Assembly (NCBI GenBank): GCA_035651595.1
Contig: DASRFJ010000099.1
Span: 1-64,000 of the forward strand
Origin: JAFARZ01 sp035651595
Lineage (GTDB): Bacteria; Actinomycetota; Actinomycetes; Streptosporangiales; Streptosporangiaceae
Direction of reading: 5' to 3'
DNA length: 64,000 nucleotides
Shown here: piece by piece, positions 33,774 through 41,288 of the stretch
Numbering within the stretch: the stretch's first letter is position 1
Layout: every line of letters starts with the position of its first letter
Position numbers and translations under genes: made by a program
The notes under the pieces: model-generated
Database searches by the model: none
The model's input: only the letters and a program-made list of their open reading frames with translations
Told to the model about the DNA's origin: nothing

Positions 33774-34065
33774 ACCTTGTTGGCGAATTGCGCGCGCGGC
33801 CGTGCCGGCCGTCGGCAGGCCGCGGGGCGTGGCCGCGCGCTGCCTATGCCTGGAGTGCAGTGTGCGACTACTGGGATAGGAGCGCACCGCAGTCCCGTCT
33901 ACAACGTGGACGATTTCCCCCTTGTGGAGGATCGACCCCCGTAACCAAGGGTCCCGTTACCACGAAGGGATAATCCGCCACGTTAACCGAAGCCTATCGA
34001 GCCGGCTGCTGACCCGCTGGGCTGGGCCAGCGACCCGGGCAAGCCCCGGAATAAGCCAGCAGAGT
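33774..34065. mobile_element. MITE-like element, copy 1 (292 bp)
   Basis: The element is bounded by imperfect terminal inverted repeats: left accttgttggc (33774-33784); right gccagcagagt (34055-34065), which reads actctgctggc on the other strand. It is flanked by a perfect 9-bp direct repeat, ccggatcgg (33765-33773 and 34066-34074). It has no ORF. Inside is a long hairpin (33903-33984). Removing the element and one direct repeat restores the dispersed palindrome intact, so the insertion history is readable. Copy 3 (55490-55800) has the same ends and internal blocks. Confidence 0.85.
33903..33984. other. conserved hairpin of MITE copy 1
   Basis: The 5' arm (aacgtgg, then gatt, ccc, t, gtgg at 33903-33927) pairs with the 3' arm (33960-33984, ending ccacgtt), with a few mismatches. 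An inner hairpin pairs gaccc (33934-33938) with gggtc (33949-33953). The corresponding stems in copies 2 and 3 use different bases but keep pairing. Confidence 0.7.
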
Positions 34066-34093
34066 CCGGATCGGGGGGGTAACTGTCCGCAAT
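34066..34093. repeat. right half of interrupted dispersed palindrome (P3)
   Basis: ccggatcgg followed by gggggtaactgtccgcaat is identical to the right side of copy P2 (24181-24208). It begins with the duplicated 9-bp target sequence. Confidence 0.88.
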
Positions 34094-34120
34094 CATTTCT
34101 CGGGTTGGTCGACGGCCTCG

Positions 34121-34510
34121 CTACAGTTCCGGGACGTTGACGACGATCGCTTCCTGGGTGGAGCGGGCGATCACCACGACCGCCTCGGTGTCGAGCGAGG
34201 GGTTCTCCTCCCGGTGCGGCACCTGCGGCGGGACCCAGACGTAGTCGCCAGGTCCCGTCTCCAGGCGGACCAGCTCCCCGCTGGCCGGATCCCGGAACAC
34301 GAACACCGGGTTGCCGGAAACCACGTAGATCCCGGTCTCCGAATCGCCATGATGGTGGTCGCCTGACGACGTGCCCGCGGGCACCACGGTCCGGCCCATC
34401 CACAGCGCCCGCGCCCCGCACAGGTCGCCCGAGATCGCCGCGGACCGCCGCATTCCGCCGGTCTGTGCCGTATCGGACGATAGTGACTCGCCCCGGATGA
34501 TCCGCAACAC
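34121..34510 (-). CDS. cupin domain protein
   Basis: A 129-aa single-domain cupin. The first motif is visible as GDHHHGDSETGIYVVSG, with several metal-binding histidines and a glutamate, and the second as GDYVWVPPQVPHREENP. It therefore probably binds a divalent metal; catalysis or sensing cannot be decided. It starts at a GTG 3 bp downstream of the msrB stop, and the two are one operon. An oxidative-stress-related role is suggested by that context only. Confidence 0.88.
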   Translation of the reverse strand: MLRIIRGESLSSDTAQTGGMRRSAAISGDLCGARALWMGRTVVPAGTSSGDHHHGDSETGIYVVSGNPVFVFRDPASGELVRLETGPGDYVWVPPQVPHREENPSLDTEAVVVIARSTQEAIVVNVPEL

Positions 34511-34513
34511 CGC

Positions 34514-34927
34514 TCAGTCCGCGCCAGAGCCGGCGGGCTCCAGCGTCAAGGACACCGAGTTGATGCACCAGCGCTGGTCGGTGGGTACGTCGTAGCCCTC
34601 GCCGGTGAACACGTGCCCCAGATGCGAATCGCAGCGAGCGCACCGGACCTCGACGCGCTCCATGCCGAGCGAAGTGTCACGGATCAGGACAACCGCGTCA
34701 TTTTCGGACGGCTGGTAAAATGAAGGCCAACCGCAGTGGGATTCGAACTTAGCGTCGGAACGGAACAGTTCGGCTCCGCACGCGCGGCACCGGTAGACAC
34801 CCTCGGTCTTCGTGTCGGTGTACTCACCGGTAAACGGGGCTTCAGTGCCCGCTTGGCGGAGCACACGATATTCCTGGGGGGTGAGCTGCTGCCGCCATTC
34901 GGCGTCCGACCTGGTGACCTTCTCCAT
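34514..34927 (-). CDS. msrB: peptide-methionine (R)-S-oxide reductase
   Basis: A 137-aa enzyme that reduces methionine-R-sulfoxide in proteins. The two zinc-binding CxxC pairs (YRCRACGAELF and VRCARCDSHLGHVF), HCGWPSFYQP, and the active-site cysteine in QRWCINSVSL are all present. The start is ATG 34927 (MEKVTRSDAEWRQQL); upstream frame sequence runs over the next gene. No clear ribosome site is seen upstream, so a leaderless transcript is possible. It precedes the cupin gene in an operon. Confidence 0.95.
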   Translation of the reverse strand: MEKVTRSDAEWRQQLTPQEYRVLRQAGTEAPFTGEYTDTKTEGVYRCRACGAELFRSDAKFESHCGWPSFYQPSENDAVVLIRDTSLGMERVEVRCARCDSHLGHVFTGEGYDVPTDQRWCINSVSLTLEPAGSGAD

Positions 34928-34988
34928 GTAACGCAGCGTACGCCAGGCGCATAACCAATCGGAATTCCGAACATCAGGTGGGATACTT

Positions 34989-37958
34989 ATGGCCGTGGAT
35001 CTCCAGGTAGCGGGCGGTCGGATGGTGGGCCGGGACGAGGAACTCGGCCGCCTTCTCGCGCTGCTCGCCGAGGCCGAGGATGGGCGCGCCGTCGTCGCGC
35101 TCGTCAGCGGCGACGCCGGGGTCGGCAAGAGCCGGCTGACCGGCGAGATCTCGTCGCTCGCCGCGGCCCGCGGTTTCACCGTGCTGTCCGGTCAGTGCGC
35201 GGAGCTGGGTGACAGCGTCCCCTACCTGCCGCTGGCGGACGCGCTGCGCGGCGCCGCCCAGGTCCCGGCGACCGGGGTCAAGGACGCGCTGGCCTCCAGG
35301 CCCGCGCTGAGCAGGCTGCTCCCCGACGGCGGCGATGGCAGGGCGGCGGAGAGCGACCGCTCCGGCCTGGCCCGGCAGCAGATGTTCGGCGCGGTGCTCG
35401 GACTGCTGGCCGAACTGGCCGCGGCCACCCCGGTCCTGCTCGTGCTCGAGGACCTGCACTGGGCGGATGCGTCCACCCGCGACCTGGTCACGTTCCTGTC
35501 CCGGATGCTGCACCGCGAGCGCGTCGCGCTGATCGGCACCTACCGGTCCGACGACCTGCACCGCCGTCACCCGCTCCGGCCGGTTATCGCCGAACTCCAG
35601 CGGCTGCCGAGCGTCATCGCCATCGACCTCGGGCCGCTCGAGCCCGCCGCGATGGCCGAGCACCTGACCGCCGTCGCGATCGGTCACATGGACGCGCGCG
35701 AGCTGAACGACATCGTCGCCCGGGCCGAGGGGAACGCGTACTACGCCGAGGAACTGCTCGCCGCCGCGGGCCGGTCCCTGCCCGCCGGGCTGGCCGCGTT
35801 GCTGCTGAACCGGGTGGAACAGCTCTCCGACGCCGCGCAGCGGGTGCTGCGCACCGCGGCGGTGGCGGGCCGCAAGGCCGACGATGATCTGGTGCGGCTG
35901 GTCAGCGGCCTCGGGTCGGCCGAGTATGAGGACGCGGTGCGCGAGACGGTGGCGCACCAGCTCGTCGTCCCGGACGGCTCGGACGGATACCGGTTCCGGC
36001 ACGCGCTGCTCCGCGAGGCGATCTACGCGGACCTGCTGCCGGGGGAGCGGACCAGGCTGCACGCGGCGATGAGCGCACTGCTGGCCGAAGAGCACCGGCT
36101 CGCCGTCCCCGGCACCGCCGCCGAGCTCGCGCTGCACTCCCTGGCCAGCCACGACATTCAGGGGGCCTTCGCCGCCTCGGTCCGGGCCGGCCTCGAGGCC
36201 GAGGAACTCGGTGCGCCGGCCGAGGCGCACCGGCACTTCGACCAGGCGCTCGCGCTGTGGGAACGGGTGGACGCGCCGGAGCAGACGGCCGGGATGAGCC
36301 GCGGCAAGCTGGGCCTGGAGTCCGCCAGCATGGCCGCGGCCAGCGGCGATGTGGACCGTGCCGTGCATCTGCTGCGCCGGCTCCGCCAGCTGATCGCGGA
36401 CGCCCCCGAGGCGCAGGGCACCAGCCTGCCGGTCCGGGTGGGCGAGCGGCTGGCGTACTACCTGATGAACCAGGACGACCCCAAGGCGGAGGACGAGGCG
36501 ATCGAGGTCGCCCGGATGACCGTCGAGGCCAGCCCGGCCGACCCGCCCACCTGGTATCACGCCCGCGCACTGGCCACCTACGCGCAGACCTTGCTCATTC
36601 CGGACAACGGCGACGCGGTGCGCGAGTGGGCAGACCGGGCCCGCGAGGCGGCGCGCGCCGCCGACGCGCCGTGGGTCGAAGCGGATGCCCTGGTGACGCT
36701 CGGCTACCTGGCTAACCGGGAAGGCAGCAACGATGAGGCCATCGAGCTGCTCACCGCCGCGCACAAGCGGGCGCGGAAGGCGATGGTGCTGGGCGTCGAG
36801 CTGCGTGCCGCATACCACCTTGCCCGCGCCCACCTGGAGCTGGGCCAGCTCGCCCAGGGCGCGCAGATCGCGCACGAGGGGGTGCTGCGGGCCAACCAGA
36901 CCGGGCTCGGCCTCGCGCCGTTCGGCCTCGACGTGCAGCACCTGCACTTCCAGTGCCACTTCGCCGACGGTCAGTGGGATCACGCCCAGGAGATCGCCGA
37001 CGGGTTCGCGGTGCGGGTCACCGGCAGCGCCGAGGCGTACCTGTCCGCGATGGCCCTGTTCATCGACGTGGCCAGGGGGAACCCGTCAGTGGAGGAGCGG
37101 GCCGCCTGGCTCGAGCCGTTCTATCCCCTCCGGGGCTTCGAGGTTTTCATCGCCCGCGGCCTGCTCGCCGAGCACGCGCTGTGGCGGGGCGACACGGCCC
37201 GCGCGCTGGAGGAAGTCGAGGTCGCGATCGACGTGGTCTCCGACCAGGCATATGGCTACGGACCGTGGGTGATCAGGCCGGCCGCCGTCGCACTCAGCGC
37301 GCACGCCGACCGGGCGGTCTCGGCCCTGCTGGCCGGCGACGACGGCGCGGCCGCCGCCGAACAGGCCGCGGCCGAGGAGATGGTGCACATCGCGCGCCAG
37401 GGCGCGGCGTTCATCAAGCGCGTCAAGTTCAAGCTCGGACCCGAAGGCAGAGGCTGGCTCGCCCGCGCGGAAGCGGAGTACCGCCGCGCCCGCGGCGAGA
37501 ACGACCCGGCCGCCTGGCAGGCGGTCATCGACGAGTTCAGCCCTGCCTTCTGCTACGAGATCGCCCGCGGACGATGGCGGCTGGCCGAAGCCCTCGCCGA
37601 GGCGGGCGATCGGGATGCGGCGTCGGAGCAGTGGCGGTTCGCGGCGCAGACCGCCGATAAGCTCGGTGCCCGGCCGTTGCGGCACGCCCTGGATGACCTC
37701 GCCCGCAGGGCGAGGATCGGCGTGCATCACGACGGAGCTACCGGCGATGCCGGCACGGTCCTCGCCGGGTTGACCAGCAGGGAACGTGAGGTGCTCCGGC
37801 TGATCTCGGCGGGCCGCAGCAACCGGGAGATCGCCGCGGTGCTGTTCATCGCGCCGAAGACCGCCAGCGTCCACGTGTCGAACATTCTCGGCAAGCTCGG
37901 TGTCGGCAGCCGCACCGAGGCCGCCGCCATCGCCCACCGCGAAGGCCTCACGAGCTGA
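34989..37958 (+). CDS. large ATP-binding LuxR-family regulator (LAL)
   Basis: A 989-aa regulator of the LAL class. It has an N-terminal AAA/STAND ATPase (P-loop GDAGVGKS at residues 41-48; Walker B VLLVLEDLHWADAST), and a long helical, TPR-like middle. A C-terminal LuxR helix-turn-helix is in the last 60 residues (LTSREREVLRLISAGRSNRE, KTASVHVSNIL). Such proteins, like MalT, activate transcription when ATP and a ligand are bound. It starts at ATG 34989, divergent from msrB across 61 bp. The target and ligand are unknown. Confidence 0.92.
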   Translation: MAVDLQVAGGRMVGRDEELGRLLALLAEAEDGRAVVALVSGDAGVGKSRLTGEISSLAAARGFTVLSGQCAELGDSVPYLPLADALRGAAQVPATGVKDALASRPALSRLLPDGGDGRAAESDRSGLARQQMFGAVLGLLAELAAATPVLLVLEDLHWADASTRDLVTFLSRMLHRERVALIGTYRSDDLHRRHPLRPVIAELQRLPSVIAIDLGPLEPAAMAEHLTAVAIGHMDARELNDIVARAEGNAYYAEELLAAAGRSLPAGLAALLLNRVEQLSDAAQRVLRTAAVAGRKADDDLVRLVSGLGSAEYEDAVRETVAHQLVVPDGSDGYRFRHALLREAIYADLLPGERTRLHAAMSALLAEEHRLAVPGTAAELALHSLASHDIQGAFAASVRAGLEAEELGAPAEAHRHFDQALALWERVDAPEQTAGMSRGKLGLESASMAAASGDVDRAVHLLRRLRQLIADAPEAQGTSLPVRVGERLAYYLMNQDDPKAEDEAIEVARMTVEASPADPPTWYHARALATYAQTLLIPDNGDAVREWADRAREAARAADAPWVEADALVTLGYLANREGSNDEAIELLTAAHKRARKAMVLGVELRAAYHLARAHLELGQLAQGAQIAHEGVLRANQTGLGLAPFGLDVQHLHFQCHFADGQWDHAQEIADGFAVRVTGSAEAYLSAMALFIDVARGNPSVEERAAWLEPFYPLRGFEVFIARGLLAEHALWRGDTARALEEVEVAIDVVSDQAYGYGPWVIRPAAVALSAHADRAVSALLAGDDGAAAAEQAAAEEMVHIARQGAAFIKRVKFKLGPEGRGWLARAEAEYRRARGENDPAAWQAVIDEFSPAFCYEIARGRWRLAEALAEAGDRDAASEQWRFAAQTADKLGARPLRHALDDLARRARIGVHHDGATGDAGTVLAGLTSREREVLRLISAGRSNREIAAVLFIAPKTASVHVSNILGKLGVGSRTEAAAIAHREGLTS

Positions 37959-37966
37959 GTGGATGC

Positions 37967-38857
37967 CTATGGCGTCAGTGCGGCGAGAATCTCCGTGGCG
38001 CGGGCGGCGGCGGATTCCGGTGCCACGTCCGGGTTGCCGACGGCCGGATCCCAGTTGAGGTCGTAGAACACCTCGGTCACGCCCTGCGTCTCGAGCCACG
38101 CGGTGTCCTCGCGGATCTTCTCGTAGCCGCCGGACAGCACCCCGCTTCCGTCACCGCCGGGGCGCACCACGCCCCGGCAGATGATCCGCACCGGACCGCG
38201 TCCCGCGGCGGCCGCCGCGTCCTGGATCACCGCGACCGCCTCGGCGATCTTGGTCAGGTCGGCGCGGCTCGAGGTGATCCAGCCGTCCGCGATCCGCCCG
38301 GCCCGCTCCATCGCGGGCCGCGACATGCCGCCGAGCAGCACCGGCGGGCCGGGCCGCTGCACCGGACGCGGCTCCTGTTTGCCCTCCGGCACCGTGTAGA
38401 ACTCGCCGCTGAACGGCGAGCCGTCACCGGACCACAGCGTGCGCAGCACGGCGACGTACTCCTCGGTCCGGGCGCCGCGGCGCGGCGTGCTTGCCCCGGT
38501 CAGCGCGAATTCCTCCGGCATCCAGCCGATGCCCAGCCCTAGGTCGAGCCGCCCGCCGGACAGCACGTCGACGGTGGCCGCCTGCTTGGCGACCACTGCG
38601 GGCGAGACGAACGGCAGGTTCAGGACCGCGACGCCGAGCCGGATCCGCGATGTCTTCGCGGCCGCGTAGCCGAGCGCGACCATCGGGTCGAGCACGCTGT
38701 GATACACCGGCTCCATACCCGAGCCCGCGGGCACGAGCAGCCGCTGGAACGTCCACAACGAGGCGTATCCGGCCTGTTCGGCCTGTTCCGCGAACGAGCC
38801 GAGATAGCCGGGGGTGGCCCACGCTCCCGCGACTGCCGCTCCGCATCCGATCAACAT
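37967..38857 (-). CDS. F420-dependent LLM-class oxidoreductase (TIGR03619-like)
   Basis: A 296-aa luciferase-like TIM-barrel oxidoreductase. Typical segments are YASLWTFQRLLVPAG, TSRIRLGVAVLNLPF, and GRLDLGLGIGWMPEEFALTG, the hallmark of the F420-dependent TIGR03619 subgroup, followed by PPVLLGGMSRPAMERAGRIADGW. I use ATG 38857 (MLIGCGAAV); the residues KYGF just before it are family-like, so translation may begin slightly upstream at a non-ATG codon. It converges with the LuxR-type regulator gene. The substrate is unknown. Confidence 0.88.
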   Translation of the reverse strand: MLIGCGAAVAGAWATPGYLGSFAEQAEQAGYASLWTFQRLLVPAGSGMEPVYHSVLDPMVALGYAAAKTSRIRLGVAVLNLPFVSPAVVAKQAATVDVLSGGRLDLGLGIGWMPEEFALTGASTPRRGARTEEYVAVLRTLWSGDGSPFSGEFYTVPEGKQEPRPVQRPGPPVLLGGMSRPAMERAGRIADGWITSSRADLTKIAEAVAVIQDAAAAAGRGPVRIICRGVVRPGGDGSGVLSGGYEKIREDTAWLETQGVTEVFYDLNWDPAVGNPDVAPESAAARATEILAALTP

Positions 38858-38959
38858 AAAACCGTATTTTCCCAGAACGACATCGGTTGCTCGGTCCCGC
38901 CCTCCTACTCGGGCCGCATGGCAGCGTAATCCCGTGTGAAAGAACGTGTGCGCCCGGCG

Positions 38960-39072
38960 CCCGGCAGTCCCGTCGACAACGTGGACGATTTCCCCCTTGT
39001 GGAGGATCAACCCTCGTAAACGAGGGTCCCGCTACCACGACGGGGAAATCCGCCACATCAACCAAGGCCCCA
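38960..39072. mobile_element. MITE-like element, truncated copy 2
   Basis: Only the central part remains: the block from ggcagtcccgtc through the long hairpin (38978-39059) to about 39072. The outer stem gatttcccc/ggggaaatc and gtgg/ccac is almost perfect. The inner hairpin (accctcg at 39010-39016 with cgagggt at 39021-39027) is the best paired of the three copies. Neither terminal repeat is recognisable, so this is a decayed or deleted copy. Confidence 0.75.
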
Positions 39073-39083
39073 GCGGAATCCGC

Positions 39084-39106
39084 TCCGGCGGTTGACTGTC
39101 CGCAAT
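39084..39106. repeat. half copy of the dispersed palindrome (P4)
   Basis: ctccggcggttgactgtccg followed by caat resembles the right arm of the dispersed palindrome (ccggatcgg...taactgtccgcaat). The left arm is missing. It lies beside MITE fragment 2, repeating the association seen at copy 1. Confidence 0.55.
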
Positions 39107-39220
39107 CGGTCCGGGTCGTCTGCCGGGGATGGCCGCCGTCGACCTGCGAGGACACCAACGGCCGGCGAGCGCAAGTCCCCTCTTATGGGCATCCGCTCGC
39201 GGCGCTGCTACCGTGGCGCG

Positions 39221-39571
39221 GTGGGCGATGAGCTGGCGGCGCGGCTGCGGGAGATCTGCATGGCGCTGCCCGGGGTGACCGAGCGGCCGAGCCATGGCAC
39301 ACCCACCTGGTTCGTGAACGGCAAGCGCTCGTTCGTGCAGCTGTGGGCCGACGGCCATCATCAGGATCAGTTCCCGCACCTGTGGTGCGCGAGCACGCTG
39401 GAGACCCAGCAACTGCTCATCGGCGCGAACCCGGAGCGGTTCTTCCGCCCGCCGTATGTCGGGCACCGCGGCTGGACCGGGGTTCGCCTGGACGCCGACC
39501 CCGACTGGGGCGAGATCACCGAGCTGTGCCAGGACGCCTACCGGCTGATCGCCGCCCCGCGACGGCGCTAG
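39221..39571 (+). CDS. MmcQ/YjbR family DNA-binding-fold protein
   Basis: A 116-aa protein with the MmcQ/YjbR (CyaY-like) pattern: AARLREICMALPGVTERPSH, GTPTWFVNGKRSFVQLW, and GHRGWTGVRLDADPDWGEI near the end. The family has a DNA-binding-like fold but no established biochemical role. GTG 39221 gives the family-length product; ATG 39185 would add 12 residues. Its stop overlaps that of the convergent marR-type gene (shared CTAG). Confidence 0.85.
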   Translation: MGDELAARLREICMALPGVTERPSHGTPTWFVNGKRSFVQLWADGHHQDQFPHLWCASTLETQQLLIGANPERFFRPPYVGHRGWTGVRLDADPDWGEITELCQDAYRLIAAPRRR

Positions 39572-40002
39572 CCCTCGCGGGTGAGTCCTAGCGGGCGGAG
39601 CAGGCCGACAAGCGCGGGCAGGTCTGGGGTCGCGGCGAAGAACGCGGCGTCCGCGGCCTCCACCGCGGTGATCGCGCGCAGCGCGAGATCCGCGCCGGCG
39701 CCGGTGACCCGGAGCAGCCGTGCCCGGGTGTCGGCGGGGTCGACCTCGCGGACGATCAGGCCCTTGCCCTCCAGCGTGCGCAGCACCTGCGACGTCATCT
39801 TCACGTCGGTACCCGCCCGCCGGGCGACCGCGAGCTGGTTGGGGTGCTGGTCCTGGGAATTCAGCCACCACGCCGTGGCGAGCAGCACGAACTGCACGTG
39901 GGTGAGGTCCAGCGGGGCCAGCGCCGCGGCCATGTCACGCTGCCAGCGCAGCGTGACATGCCACAGCAGGAACCCGGGGCTCTCGTCGGGTTCAAGCGGC
40001 AT
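39568..40002 (-). CDS. MarR family transcriptional regulator
   Basis: A 144-aa winged-helix protein. The recognition region reads QLAVARRAGTDVKMTSQVLR and the wing GLIVREVDPADTRARLLRV carries the D-x-R signature of MarR proteins. It overlaps the end of the upstream SRPBCC gene by 11 bp, so both are one operon. A doubled palindrome upstream of that operon (40449-40477) is the likely operator, suggesting autoregulation lifted by a small ligand. Confidence 0.93.
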   Translation of the reverse strand: MPLEPDESPGFLLWHVTLRWQRDMAAALAPLDLTHVQFVLLATAWWLNSQDQHPNQLAVARRAGTDVKMTSQVLRTLEGKGLIVREVDPADTRARLLRVTGAGADLALRAITAVEAADAAFFAATPDLPALVGLLRPLGLTREG

Positions 40003-40426
40003 TGCCGCCCGATCGCTCGGCCAGGGCCACCAGGGCCGCGAGCACCTCAGGGAAGTCGGCGGTGATCGCCGGACCGAGTTCGGGGCCGACCTGGCCCGCG
40101 GCCGGCCCGGTGATCTCGGTTCGGTACGTGACCCGGGTGCGGCCGTCGGCCGTCGGCGTCAGCCGGTGCGTTGTCCTGACCGCGAAGTCCCCGGCGTCCA
40201 TCTCGTCGGTGAACAGCTCGCCGGGCACGACCTCGGTCAGCCGCATCGACACCGGGTCGTCCCCTGGTGGCGTCATGGTGAAGGCGGTGCCTACCTGGAA
40301 CGGACCGTCGATCTCGATTTTCTCGATGCCGGCGTTCCAAGACGGCCACGCCGGCACGTCCGACCAGTGCCGCCACAGTGCCTCGGCCGACGCCGTCGTC
40401 GCCACGCTGTGCTCGTACTCCCACAT
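39992..40426 (-). CDS. SRPBCC/polyketide-cyclase-like protein
   Basis: A 144-aa START-fold protein beginning MWEYEHSVATTASAEALWRH, with the family segments WPSWNAGIEKIEID and DFAVRTTHRLTP. Such domains bind hydrophobic ligands. ATG 40426 is preceded by GGGAGGAAC. It is the first gene of the operon with the marR-type gene, and could bind or sense the same compound. No enzyme activity can be assigned. Confidence 0.88.
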   Translation of the reverse strand: MWEYEHSVATTASAEALWRHWSDVPAWPSWNAGIEKIEIDGPFQVGTAFTMTPPGDDPVSMRLTEVVPGELFTDEMDAGDFAVRTTHRLTPTADGRTRVTYRTEITGPAAGQVGPELGPAITADFPEVLAALVALAERSGGNAA

Positions 40427-40448
40427 AGTTCCTCCCGAGAGTTGATTG

Positions 40449-40477
40449 ATCTGTGCACAGACTATCTGTGCACAGAT
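40449..40477. promoter_or_regulatory. tandem MarR-type operator
   Basis: Two identical perfect palindromes CTGTGCACAG (40451-40460 and 40466-40475), each flanked by AT/GAT, with centres 15 bp apart. They lie 23-49 bp upstream of the SRPBCC-marR operon start and 21 bp from the end of the NTF2-cupin gene. The position and symmetry fit binding of two MarR dimers over the promoter. Confidence 0.75.
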
Positions 40478-40497
40478 CATATGTCAATCCCGGCGGG

Positions 40498-41217
40498 TCA
40501 GCCCTTCGCGTAGTTGCTGGCGCCCCACCAGTCCACCACCACGACGGGCTCCTCGCCGACCACCCACGCGTCGTGACCCGAGGGCAGTGCGGTCACCGCG
40601 CCAGGCCGGGCGTCGAACGTGGTGCCGTCGGCCATCTGGATCCGCAGCACGCCGGCGACGTGGTACTGGAAGTGCGGTGCCTCGCACAGATCCGTGCCAG
40701 CGATTGGCTTGACGTGCTCGGACCAGCGCCAGCCCGGGCGCAGCACGAGGCGGCCGATGTCGCTGCCGCCAATGCTGAGCAGCTCGGCCTTGCCGCTGGG
40801 GAACTCGCGGGTCTCGTCCGGGTCGGCGAAGTCGCGGTGCTCGGTTACCGCGGCCGGCTGCTCTTCGTCCCAGGCCTGCACGCAGGACTGCCGCACGATC
40901 AGCCCGTCTCGCAGATCGAGCACGGCCGAGCAGAGCACCCGAGCGCCGCTGGGGTACCGGCAGACCTGCGTGAACGCGGCGCCGTCCGGACCGACGACCA
41001 GCCGCTCCACGGTGTGCGTCATGTCCCGGCCGCAGACGTCGGCGAAGTAGCCGCCGATCGCCGCCCGGCCGCGGATGACCTTCGGGTTGCTGGGCTGGTC
41101 GAGATGATCGGTGATCCGCAGTTCGGCGTCCTCGGCGTACAGGCCGAGCAGTGTGGCCGCGTCGCGCTCCTCGATGCCTCGGCGCAGGGCCGTCGCGTCG
41201 AATGTCATGGTGTCCAT
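40498..41217 (-). CDS. NTF2-like (SnoaL) domain fused to a cupin
   Basis: A 239-aa two-domain protein. The N-terminal half (FDATALRRGIEERDAATLLG, YAEDAELRITDHLDQ, RGRAAIGGYFADV) is an NTF2/SnoaL-like alpha-beta cone. The C-terminal half (GRLVLRPGWRWSEHVKPIAG, CEAPHFQYHVAGVL, RPGAVTALPSGHDAWVVG) is a cupin with motif histidines. ATG 41217 follows GGAGG. It is divergent from the SARP-ATPase gene across 71 bp and could be its target. The fusion is uncommon to my knowledge; function unknown. Confidence 0.85.
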   Translation of the reverse strand: MDTMTFDATALRRGIEERDAATLLGLYAEDAELRITDHLDQPSNPKVIRGRAAIGGYFADVCGRDMTHTVERLVVGPDGAAFTQVCRYPSGARVLCSAVLDLRDGLIVRQSCVQAWDEEQPAAVTEHRDFADPDETREFPSGKAELLSIGGSDIGRLVLRPGWRWSEHVKPIAGTDLCEAPHFQYHVAGVLRIQMADGTTFDARPGAVTALPSGHDAWVVGEEPVVVVDWWGASNYAKG

Positions 41218-41270
41218 CTGAACCTCCGCTGTGATGAAGATGTCTTCCGGAAACGACCATTCCTCCGTAT

Positions 41271-41287
41271 CGTCAAGACAGCGTCAA
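41271..41287. promoter_or_regulatory. 11-bp-spaced direct repeat, SARP-like site
   Basis: CGTCAA occurs at 41271-41276 and again at 41282-41287, a spacing of exactly 11 bp. SARP regulators bind heptameric direct repeats with 11-bp periodicity near promoters. It sits immediately upstream of a SARP-ATPase gene, between divergent starts. Only two units are visible. Confidence 0.35.
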
Positions 41288-41288
41288 A

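Larger units (their letters stand above)
33424..34120. other. gene-free region rich in inverted repeats and a MITE
   Basis: No gene is supported. In order it contains: a CsoR-like palindrome (33532-33547); a perfect 19-bp inverted repeat (33604-33661); a second CsoR-like palindrome (33666-33682); the left half of the dispersed palindrome (33743-33773); the 292-bp MITE-like element (33774-34065); and the right half of the palindrome (34066-34093). The short stretch 33548-33603 shows no coding character. Confidence 0.75.
38858..39220. other. intergenic region with MITE fragment
   Basis: No gene is supported. The region contains a truncated copy of the MITE-like element (about 38960-39072), then a half of the dispersed palindrome (39084-39106). 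The ORF that continues through it from 39092 joins the YjbR-like gene, but its upstream part lacks family similarity. Confidence 0.65.

Noticed and set aside
33903..33984. Integron attC site
   Set aside because: The hairpin is attC-like in size, but no integron integrase or cassette pattern exists, and the copies are bounded by terminal inverted repeats with target duplications.
34974..36983. 669-aa minus-strand ORF over the LuxR-type regulator
   Set aside because: Antisense shadow; the sense frame has P-loop and HTH motifs and a normal start.
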